Source: an uncultured Prevotellamassilia sp.
GTDB lineage: Bacteria; Bacteroidota; Bacteroidia; Bacteroidales; Bacteroidaceae
Assembly: GCA_934255485.1 (NCBI GenBank)
Contig: CAKQOG010000020.1
Span: forward strand, 1-42,613
Direction of reading: 5' to 3'
Length of the DNA: 42,613 bases
Below the pieces are notes generated by a model, which was not told the DNA's origin, ran no database searches, and was given only the letters and a program-made list of their open reading frames with translations. Both the position numbers and the translations under genes were made by a program. Shown piece after piece: positions 17,079 through 23,623 of the stretch (position 1 is the first letter of the stretch; each line of letters opens with the position of its first letter).

Positions 17079-17411
17079 CTACTCTTCAGTATCAGCAGTT
17101 TCGGTGTGGGTCGTTTCCCAACCTTTATACACGTCGATAAGATTTTTCAGACCAAAAGCTTTCATTTTGTCGTGATAGATAACATCAATACAAAGGTCGA
17201 GCAAATCCTTCGTATTTTCAGTGCTTGAAGCAATGAGCGAGCGAACATTGAGTTTGAGCTTATCTAATTCATTTTCGGTTACATAGCCAGTAGAACTCAC
17301 AAGTCCATCAAACAAATGATACTTTTGTATCGTAGCCAAATTCTTGTCTGTAACGTTCATGTGGCGAGTACCACTTTCGTTAAGTTGAATATCATACATG
17401 GTGTTATTCAT
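17079..17411 (-). CDS. Conserved-looking hypothetical protein, 110 residues
   Basis: I do not recognise this protein. It is soluble, without signal peptide or membrane segment, predicted mainly helical, with an acidic C-terminus (TETADTEE). The middle part DKLKLNVRSLIASSTENTKDLLDLCIDVIYHD reads like two amphipathic helices. The ATG at 17411 or the one four codons later (MYDIQ) could be the start. It is the last gene of a leftward unit with ruvC and the exported 161-residue protein, and a strong terminator follows it at 17016-17045, which supports its being real. It lies 59 bp after its neighbour. Confidence 0.65.
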   Translation of the reverse strand: MNNTMYDIQLNESGTRHMNVTDKNLATIQKYHLFDGLVSSTGYVTENELDKLKLNVRSLIASSTENTKDLLDLCIDVIYHDKMKAFGLKNLIDVYKGWETTHTETADTEE

Positions 17412-17470
17412 TTATTTAGGTTAATAAAATGTTAGTTCGTTTCAGTCTCACGCAATACAACGAGGCAATA

Positions 17471-17956
17471 TCACTTTTTAAATTGTGATGTAACGGCAGC
17501 GTAAGCTTTTTGCCAATCAGTGTTGAGGCAAAAAGGCGTAAGTTCGTTTCCATCGGTGATGTATGCCATTGTTGTTTCTTGGTCTTTGTCGTCAAACATA
17601 GGGTTTGAAACAGAGGCATCCATGAAAAGCACAATGCGCTCTCTTCGCTTGTCGGGACTAAGTTTTTTTGTCTTTATTATTTGGTCAAAGAAGAGTGTGA
17701 CATATTCAGAAAGGTAGTATGCTTGCGTGTCAAGAAAGGCCGAAGGTACAGAGTCAGTCTCTTCAAAAGCCTTTTTCTTCATGTATACCAAGGCGGTGCG
17801 TTTGAATTGTGCTATTTGCGTTTGTGTGTAGCTGCTTACGGGCGAATTAACAATGCGGGTAGCATTGTCGAGCACCATGTTGTACACTTGTTGCGACCTT
17901 ATTTCGGTAGATGTGGCAAATGCAATGGTAATAAGTAGAGATATAATATATCGCAT
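17471..17956 (-). CDS. Exported hypothetical protein, 161 residues
   Basis: The protein starts with a signal peptide (MRYIISLLITIAFATS, likely cleaved near residues 17-21 before QQVYNMVLDNA). The mature part of about 140 residues is mixed helical, with a single Cys near the C-terminus and no motif I can assign. VYMKKKAFE and YYLSEYVTLFFDQII suggest long amphipathic helices. It is probably periplasmic, since no lipobox is present. It sits between ruvC (79 bp upstream) and the 110-residue hypothetical gene (59 bp downstream) in one leftward unit, so co-transcription is likely, but nothing links it functionally to Holliday-junction resolution. I consider it a real gene on account of the signal peptide and genuine codon pattern. 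Confidence 0.7.
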   Translation of the reverse strand: MRYIISLLITIAFATSTEIRSQQVYNMVLDNATRIVNSPVSSYTQTQIAQFKRTALVYMKKKAFEETDSVPSAFLDTQAYYLSEYVTLFFDQIIKTKKLSPDKRRERIVLFMDASVSNPMFDDKDQETTMAYITDGNELTPFCLNTDWQKAYAAVTSQFKK

Positions 17957-18035
17957 AGGTCGATAAAAAGAATAATTGGCTAATTAGATAGTTAAAGTGG
18001 ATGCTCATTCATGTAAAAAGGATGCCCAAAGCGTT

Positions 18036-18608
18036 TTATTGCTTGGTATGCACTCTGTCTGCATTTTGCTTTACAAATGCAGCCCACGAATGTGGAGACT
18101 TTATATCCCCTTCGGGTTTGCCACTTTGCAAGTAATGGCAATAAGCAGCACCAAGGGCATCGGTTGCATCGTAAAATGGCAACATCGTATCGTCTGAAAT
18201 GCGCAACATGCGTTTTAACATCGCTGCTACTTGCTCTTTGCTTGCCTGTCCGTTGCCCGTTATGGCTTGCTTGATTTTTAGAGGTGCATACTCGTGAATG
18301 GGTACTTCGCGACTTATTGCAGCGGCAATAGCAACGCCTTGTGCCCTTCCTAATTTGAGCATACTTTGCACGTTCTTGCCAAAGAATGGAGCTTCTATCG
18401 CAAGTTCATCGGGCTTGAAAGATTCGATAATGCCTATAACACGCTCGTAAATACGACCAAGCTTAAGGTAAACATCCTTACACTTTCTTAAGTCTATTAC
18501 CCCCATAGCTTCCATCGTTACCTTGTTGCCGTATATTTTAATAACTCCATAGCCCAAAACATTTGTGCCAGGGTCAATGCCAAGAATAATCTTTTCTGTG
18601 CGTGTCAT
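18036..18608 (-). CDS. ruvC: Holliday junction endodeoxyribonuclease RuvC
   Basis: From ATG 18608 the protein has 190 residues and begins MTRTEKIILGIDPGTN. Asp12 in GIDPG is the first catalytic residue; LAIEAPFF supplies the Glu and DATDALGAAYCH the C-terminal Asp pair of the RNase H-like fold. RuvC cuts Holliday junctions symmetrically with RuvAB. An in-frame ATG at 18629 would add seven residues (MFLYFCS), but the promoter-like TACTTTTG box at 18613-18620 lies inside that extension, favouring 18608. ruvA and ruvB are not in the window. Two unrecognised genes follow on the same strand. It is divergent from the DUF1573 gene. Confidence 0.95.
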   Translation of the reverse strand: MTRTEKIILGIDPGTNVLGYGVIKIYGNKVTMEAMGVIDLRKCKDVYLKLGRIYERVIGIIESFKPDELAIEAPFFGKNVQSMLKLGRAQGVAIAAAISREVPIHEYAPLKIKQAITGNGQASKEQVAAMLKRMLRISDDTMLPFYDATDALGAAYCHYLQSGKPEGDIKSPHSWAAFVKQNADRVHTKQ

Positions 18609-18612
18609 ACTG

Positions 18613-18620
18613 CAAAAGTA
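18613..18620 (-). promoter_or_regulatory. Candidate -7 box of ruvC
   Basis: The minus strand reads TACTTTTG, a match to TAnnTTTG, only 4 bp before the ruvC ATG. If used, transcription would start at about the A of the ATG. No -33 TTTG at the right distance was found. Confidence 0.4.
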
Positions 18621-18683
18621 CAGAAACATAAGGAAAAAAAAGCATTTGTTTATGCAAAATTTTATTATTCAAATATTAACTTG

Positions 18684-18691
18684 TATTTTTG
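18684..18691 (+). promoter_or_regulatory. Candidate -7 box of the DUF1573 gene
   Basis: TATTTTTG matches TAnnTTTG and is followed by GCAG. The predicted start near 18698 gives a leader of about 160 nt to the ATG at 18860. No -33 TTTG at 19-21 nt was seen. Confidence 0.5.
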
Positions 18692-18781
18692 CAGCATAGG
18701 GGTGTATATATTGTCTGAACAATTATGCTTGAAAAACAAGTTGATGAGAGGACGATTTATATACCTATATCAAAATAATAT

Positions 18782-18837
18782 CGATGCACATCGGTAAACA
18801 TGTACTTTCAGATGGAAAGCACCTACTAAATGTTTAC
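18782..18837 (+). promoter_or_regulatory. Two adjacent hairpins in the leader of the DUF1573 gene
   Basis: CGATG-CA-CATCG (18782-18793) is followed at once by GTAAACAT (18794-18801) pairing with ATGTTTAC (18830-18837), with an inner CTTTC/GAAAG stem (18805-18809/18815-18819). No T-run follows, so this is leader structure rather than a terminator. It matches no riboswitch I know. Confidence 0.45.
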
Positions 18838-18859
18838 GTTAATAAAAAAACACAGAAAC

Positions 18860-19237
18860 ATGAAACGTTTATTCTCACTCATTGTAGTAGCTATTATTTG
18901 TAGCACAGCCATGGCGCAAGCCGTTATAAAGTTTGAGAAGACAAGTTTAAACTTTGGCACATTTAAAGAAAATAAAGTGCAGATAGGCGAGTTTGTATTT
19001 ACTAATACAGGCGATAAGCCTTTGGTAATTCAGCAAGCATTTGGCTCGTGTGGTTGCACAGTAGCTACACCTCCCAAAGATCCTATTGCTCCAGGAGCAA
19101 AAGGCATAATCAAGGTTTCGTATAACGGGAAGGGCAAGTTTAAGGGGTACTTTAAAAAGCCAATTACAGTACGCTCAAATGCAACCAACTCAATTGTAAG
19201 AGTATTTATTCAAGGAAACATGCTCATTGATGAGTAA
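18860..19237 (+). CDS. DUF1573 domain exported protein
   Basis: ATG 18860 gives 125 residues beginning MKRLFSLIVVAIICSTAMAQ, a clean signal peptide cleaved after residue 19. An in-frame ATG at 18830 would add ten residues ahead of the signal peptide and lies in a hairpin, so it is rejected. The mature protein is one DUF1573 domain: FxxTSLNFGTF at the start and FGSCGCTVATPPKDPIAPG (61-79) with the conserved Cys64 and Cys66. These domains are immunoglobulin-like (ASH/HYDIN-related), very common in Bacteroidetes, and of unknown function. It is probably periplasmic. The gene has its own promoter box and a long structured leader; manC follows after 50 bp. Confidence 0.9.
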   Translation: MKRLFSLIVVAIICSTAMAQAVIKFEKTSLNFGTFKENKVQIGEFVFTNTGDKPLVIQQAFGSCGCTVATPPKDPIAPGAKGIIKVSYNGKGKFKGYFKKPITVRSNATNSIVRVFIQGNMLIDE

Positions 19238-19287
19238 AAGGCTAAAAGTTCTTTATTATCAAACTTTTTTAGTAAATATTTATATGT

Positions 19288-20343
19288 ATGAATGCAAATA
19301 ACTACCTCGTTATATTAGCGGGAGGAGTGGGAAGCCGATTTTGGCCAATAAGTAGCGAAACTCTTCCAAAGCAGTTCTTAGATATATTGAATTGTGGACG
19401 CACACTGATACAACTTACGGTTGATAGATTTAAAGGCTTTATTCCCAACGACAATATGTGGGTGGTTACGAGTGAAAACTATCGAGATATCGTTAAGCAA
19501 CAGTTGCCCGATATACCAGAATCGAACATATTGTGCGAGCCTTGTCGTCGCAACACAGCCCCTTGTATTTGCTATGTAAGTTGGAAAATAAAGAGTATTA
19601 ATCCCAAAGCAAACATCGTTGTTTCGCCTGCAGACCACATGGTAATAGATACACAAGCTTTTCAAGAGGCAATTGATGACTCGCTCTCTTATGCAGCCGA
19701 AACAGATGCAATAGTAACAATTGGTTTAAAACCAACACGCCCCGAAACGGGTTATGGCTACATCAAAGCCGATTTGAGCTATTCTTCATCAAGAAAGCAA
19801 AATATCTTTACTGTTGATGAATTTAAAGAGAAGCCTACTCAAGAAATAGCTGAAGAATACATCAGACAGCCCAACTATTTGTGGAACTCTGGTATCTTTA
19901 TTTGGAACGTTAATACCATTATCAATGCCTTTAGAGTATACGAACCACAAATATCAGAGGTATTTGAAAACCTATTGCAAGATTACAACACTCCGAGCGA
20001 AGAAGCAAAGATAAAAGAAGTGTATGCCTCATGCAAGGATATATCTGTAGACTATGCCATATTAGAGAAGGCAGAAGAGATTTATGTATTTCCAGCTACA
20101 TTTGCATGGAGCGACTTGGGCACATGGAACTCTCTGCGCGAACAAAGCGATAAGGACCACTACGGCAATGTTTGTATAGGTGATAACATAAAGTTTTTTG
20201 AAACATACAACACCATCGTTCATGCCTGTGGTAAGAAAGAAGTTGTTATTGAAGGACTTGATGGATATGTTGTAGCCGAAAAAGATGATAAGCTACTAAT
20301 CTGCAAATTGTCTGAAGAACAAAGAATAAAACTATTCCACTAA
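19288..20343 (+). CDS. manC: Mannose-1-phosphate guanylyltransferase (GDP-mannose pyrophosphorylase)
   Basis: The 351-residue protein starts with the pyrophosphorylase signature LAGGVGSRFWPISSETLPKQF (from residue 10). It continues through VVSPADHMV and the sugar-binding segment GYGYIKAD and FKEKPT, then WNSGIFIWN, and ends without the phosphomannose isomerase domain of bifunctional ManC/AlgA proteins. It makes GDP-mannose from GTP and mannose-1-phosphate in the cytosol, feeding capsule, O-antigen or glycoprotein synthesis (GDP-mannose/GDP-fucose). The mutY frame starts 7 bp later on the same strand. No other nucleotide-sugar gene is next to it. Confidence 0.94.
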   Translation: MNANNYLVILAGGVGSRFWPISSETLPKQFLDILNCGRTLIQLTVDRFKGFIPNDNMWVVTSENYRDIVKQQLPDIPESNILCEPCRRNTAPCICYVSWKIKSINPKANIVVSPADHMVIDTQAFQEAIDDSLSYAAETDAIVTIGLKPTRPETGYGYIKADLSYSSSRKQNIFTVDEFKEKPTQEIAEEYIRQPNYLWNSGIFIWNVNTIINAFRVYEPQISEVFENLLQDYNTPSEEAKIKEVYASCKDISVDYAILEKAEEIYVFPATFAWSDLGTWNSLREQSDKDHYGNVCIGDNIKFFETYNTIVHACGKKEVVIEGLDGYVVAEKDDKLLICKLSEEQRIKLFH

Positions 20344-20350
20344 AAACTTG

Positions 20351-21376
20351 ATGTTCACAGAAACAGTCTTGACATGGTATGAAACGCATAAGCGCGACCT
20401 TCCATGGCGAAATATCTCCGACCCTTATCGTATATGGGTATCGGAGATTATTTTGCAACAAACGCGTATTGTGCAAGGTTACGACTATTATATGCGTTTT
20501 ATCAAAGCATTTCCAACCATTACAGCATTGGCAAACGCAACCGAAGACGAAGTGCTTAAACTATGGCAAGGGTTGGGCTATTACAGCAGAGCACGCAATA
20601 TGCATGCTGCAGCAAAGCAGATTGTTGAATTAGGACATTTCCCTAACACCTACAAGGATATTTTAAAACTTAAGGGTGTAGGTGAATATACGGCAGCAGC
20701 AATAAGTTCGTTTGCTTATCATTTGCCCCATGCGGTGGTAGATGGAAATGTTTATCGCGTTTTGAGTAGATATTTTGGTATTAAAACGCCTATAGACACA
20801 CCGCAGGGCAAACGTATGTTTGCCGAACTTGCTTCGGAACTTTTGCCTGCAAACAATGTTGCAGACTATAACCAAGCCTTGATGGATTTTGGTGCTACGC
20901 AATGCACACCAAGTGCACCTCAATGCGAAGAGTGCCCTCTCAACAATTCATGTAGCGCACTACAAACCAACGAGATAAGCGTTTTGCCTGTAAAGCAACA
21001 TAAGGTGAAGGTAAGGCAACGCTACTTTGTATTTATAAAAATCAAGGTAAATGGTAACGTTTGGATACAGCGTCGCAATCACAACGATATATGGAAAGGC
21101 TTATACCAATTTCATTTACAAGAATACGACAATAGTCCCTCTATGCTCGATATTCAAGAGGATGCTTTCATAAAGTCGTTAGCAGCTAAGGGTGTGTGGC
21201 ATGCGCTAAAACTTGGTGTAAAGCACGTTCTGACGCATCAAGTGATATATGCCGATTTTTATGAATGCACTGTTCCTTTTCATCTACCAACACCGCAAGG
21301 TTATATATCTGTTAGCGAAGATGAAATGAGTCGTTACGCCTTTCCGCAACTATTTCATAAGGCTAAGATATTGTAA
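20351..21376 (+). CDS. mutY: A/G-specific adenine glycosylase MutY
   Basis: From ATG 20351 the protein has 341 residues; the TTG just before it (20348) is less likely. The HhH-GPD domain shows catalytic Glu32 in SEIILQQTRI, the helix-hairpin-helix LKGVGEYTAAA (107-117) and Asp131 in VDGNVYRVLSR. The [4Fe-4S] cluster is formed by Cys185-x6-Cys192-x2-Cys195-x5-Cys201. The C-terminal part is the Nudix-like domain that recognises 8-oxoG. The enzyme removes adenine mispaired with 8-oxoguanine. It follows manC by 7 bp and precedes rlmD by 38 bp on the same strand. Confidence 0.97.
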   Translation: MFTETVLTWYETHKRDLPWRNISDPYRIWVSEIILQQTRIVQGYDYYMRFIKAFPTITALANATEDEVLKLWQGLGYYSRARNMHAAAKQIVELGHFPNTYKDILKLKGVGEYTAAAISSFAYHLPHAVVDGNVYRVLSRYFGIKTPIDTPQGKRMFAELASELLPANNVADYNQALMDFGATQCTPSAPQCEECPLNNSCSALQTNEISVLPVKQHKVKVRQRYFVFIKIKVNGNVWIQRRNHNDIWKGLYQFHLQEYDNSPSMLDIQEDAFIKSLAAKGVWHALKLGVKHVLTHQVIYADFYECTVPFHLPTPQGYISVSEDEMSRYAFPQLFHKAKIL

Positions 21377-21414
21377 TATAATAAAAAATAACAATCAAAA
21401 AAACTCACTATATA

Positions 21415-22833
21415 ATGGCTCGAAAACGCAAACCATTACCCATACTCGAACAAATAACCATTACAGATGTAGCCGCCGAAGGTAAAGCTTTGGCAAAGGT
21501 TGATAATTTAGTAATATTCGTACCCTATGCAGTACCTGGAGATGTTGTAGATCTTCAGATAAAGCGTAAGAAGCATAGCTATGCTGAGGCTGAGGTAATA
21601 AAGTTTCACAAATATTCAGACAAGCGTAGCAAACCTTTTTGCCAGCATTTTGGTGTATGTGGTGGTTGCAAATGGCAGTGTCTGCCTTATGACGAACAGA
21701 TACGATATAAGCAAAAGCAAATACATGACAATCTAACTCGTATTGGCAAGGTTGAGTTGCCTGAGTTCATGCCTATTTTAGGTAGCAAACATCAAACGCA
21801 TTATCGCAATAAACTCGAATTTGGCTTTTCAAACAAGCGTTGGCTTACGCAAGAAGAAATATCTTCGGGCAAGAAATTTGATGTTATGGATGCAGTAGGA
21901 TTTCACATACCTGGAGCATTCGATAAAATTCTTGATATTGAACAATGCTACTTAATGGACGATATCAACAACCGCTTGCGAAATGGCATTAGGACCTTTG
22001 CATTGAACAACAATATATCGTTTTACGACATCAAAGGTGGTCATGGTGTTTTGCGCAACATGATGATCAGAACTTCTGCAACCCAAGAGGTAATGTTACT
22101 CATACAGTTTAGCATTCATAACAACGAAGAGCAGGCACAAGCCGAAAGCGTGCTAAACTATGTACACGAATCATTCCCTGAAGTAACATCCTTGCTATGG
22201 GTAAACAACCTAAAATGTAACGATACCATAGGCGACCTTGAGGTGCATACTTTCTATGGAACAGACTTTATATACGAAACCATGGAAGGACTTCGCTTTA
22301 AGGTAGGACCCAAAAGTTTTTATCAAACCAATACGGAGCAAGCATACGAACTTTACAAAGTGGCACGCTCTTTTGCCAAACTTACAGGCAACGAACTTGT
22401 GTACGACCTTTACACCGGAACGGGCACTATTGCAAACTTTGTAGCCCATCAAGCTAAGCAAGTAATAGGCATAGAATATGTGCCCGAAGCGATAGAAGAT
22501 GCCAAGGTAAATGCAAAACTTAACAACCTGGACAATACGCTTTTTTATGCAGGAGACATGAAGGACATCCTCAATCAAGACTTTATAGCTGAGCATGGAC
22601 GCCCAGATGTCATCATAACCGACCCCCCACGCGCAGGTATGCACACCGATGTTATAGATACCATACTCTTTGCAGCACCTCAGCGCATTGTGTACGTAAG
22701 TTGCAATCCTGCAACGCAGGCTCGCGATTTACAATTGCTCGACAAAGATTACAAGGTTATGGCTGTACAGCCCGTAGATATGTTCCCTCAAACACACCAT
22801 GTAGAGAATGTTGTGTTGCTTGAGCGCAGATGA
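21415..22833 (+). CDS. rlmD: 23S rRNA (uracil-5-)-methyltransferase, RlmD/RumA family
   Basis: The 472-residue protein has an N-terminal TRAM domain (about 8-66), then the iron-sulphur cysteines Cys76, Cys82, Cys85 and Cys178 (CQHFGVCGGCKWQC and DIEQC). A SAM-dependent methyltransferase domain follows with YDLYTGTGTIANF, DPPRAGMH and the catalytic Cys430 in YVSCNPAT. The family makes m5U in 23S rRNA (RlmD at U1939, RlmCD at two sites) or related positions in other RNAs; the exact nucleotide cannot be read from sequence. The N-terminal Lys/Arg run (MARKRKPLP) is usual in this phylum. It is followed after 24 bp by an unrecognised helical protein. Confidence 0.93.
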   Translation: MARKRKPLPILEQITITDVAAEGKALAKVDNLVIFVPYAVPGDVVDLQIKRKKHSYAEAEVIKFHKYSDKRSKPFCQHFGVCGGCKWQCLPYDEQIRYKQKQIHDNLTRIGKVELPEFMPILGSKHQTHYRNKLEFGFSNKRWLTQEEISSGKKFDVMDAVGFHIPGAFDKILDIEQCYLMDDINNRLRNGIRTFALNNNISFYDIKGGHGVLRNMMIRTSATQEVMLLIQFSIHNNEEQAQAESVLNYVHESFPEVTSLLWVNNLKCNDTIGDLEVHTFYGTDFIYETMEGLRFKVGPKSFYQTNTEQAYELYKVARSFAKLTGNELVYDLYTGTGTIANFVAHQAKQVIGIEYVPEAIEDAKVNAKLNNLDNTLFYAGDMKDILNQDFIAEHGRPDVIITDPPRAGMHTDVIDTILFAAPQRIVYVSCNPATQARDLQLLDKDYKVMAVQPVDMFPQTHHVENVVLLERR

Positions 22834-22857
22834 TAAATTGGTGATAAGAAGAATTAA

Positions 22858-23550
22858 ATGAGCACATTCAAGCGGTATAATCCGGTATTAAAGAATAAGT
22901 TAAACCATTGTGTTCAGCGGAAAGATGCCGAGCTACTATTGTCTACTTTACAATCGCTATCGGTCTCAGATTTCCGAACAGCAGGCTATATGTTGGCAGA
23001 AGAAATTCTGCCAACACTTTCTAACGACGATTATTGGTCTTTCTTCTTAACCATCGTACCTTATCATGCAAAAGCTTACTTAGGCACCTTCTTGAAGGCT
23101 GCACATAAACTTTATGTAAAAGGTGTGCTTAATATGTCGGAGCAAAGCCTTCAGCTCTTTTCGCAACAATGTAGTTCAATAGACAGAGGCAAGACTTTAA
23201 CAGCATTATTGCCATTGGCAAAAACCTATCAAGAAATTGAGATGTTGATACGTACCTTCTGTCATAACCAGCTCAGCATAGCAAGTGCTTTTTTAATCAA
23301 AGCGCAATCAATTCCATGTTACTATCAATTGTTTATGATGCTCAAGATGGCTGATCCTCAAGATATACGCGCCATTGCACTATCAGTACTCCGAGTGGGC
23401 GATGCAAGAGCATACCGCATGACGAGCATACTGAAAGCATACTTTGATATTAGCGATTTGCCTGTGCAATTATCCTTCAGAGTGCAAGATTACGAGCTAA
23501 ATAGGTTAGACCAAGGATACGAACATTTTAAGAAAATGATGATGCAATAG
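22858..23550 (+). CDS. Hypothetical helical protein, 230 residues
   Basis: I do not recognise a family. The protein has no signal peptide or membrane segment and reads as all-helical: repeated Leu/Ala/Tyr helices such as DAELLLSTLQSLS, FRTAGYMLAEEILPTL and YLGTFLKAAHKLYVKG, which might form an alpha-solenoid. It is basic overall and ends in three Met and a Gln. ATG 22858 lies 24 bp after rlmD, so it is likely co-transcribed, and the metalloprotease gene begins 73 bp later. The position behind rlmD might hint at an RNA- or ribosome-related role, but that is only context. Codon usage resembles its neighbours. Confidence 0.7.
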   Translation: MSTFKRYNPVLKNKLNHCVQRKDAELLLSTLQSLSVSDFRTAGYMLAEEILPTLSNDDYWSFFLTIVPYHAKAYLGTFLKAAHKLYVKGVLNMSEQSLQLFSQQCSSIDRGKTLTALLPLAKTYQEIEMLIRTFCHNQLSIASAFLIKAQSIPCYYQLFMMLKMADPQDIRAIALSVLRVGDARAYRMTSILKAYFDISDLPVQLSFRVQDYELNRLDQGYEHFKKMMMQ

Positions 23551-23623
23551 CAACTTTTATGCTGGGCATTATCAAAGAGTATATGCCCCCTATTTACCCA
23601 AAGGAACACACAATAAAAGCAAA

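Noticed and set aside
18830..18859. Upstream start of the DUF1573 gene
   Set aside because: It would place ten residues before a complete signal peptide, and the ATG lies in a leader hairpin.
22210..22644. 144-codon minus-strand frame inside rlmD
   Set aside because: It is fully covered by conserved rlmD sequence, and its Cys/Tyr/Val-rich translation looks like antisense shadow.
23564..23588. Terminator between the 230-residue gene and the metalloprotease
   Set aside because: GGGCAT/ATGCCC gives only a 6-bp stem with no T-run behind it.
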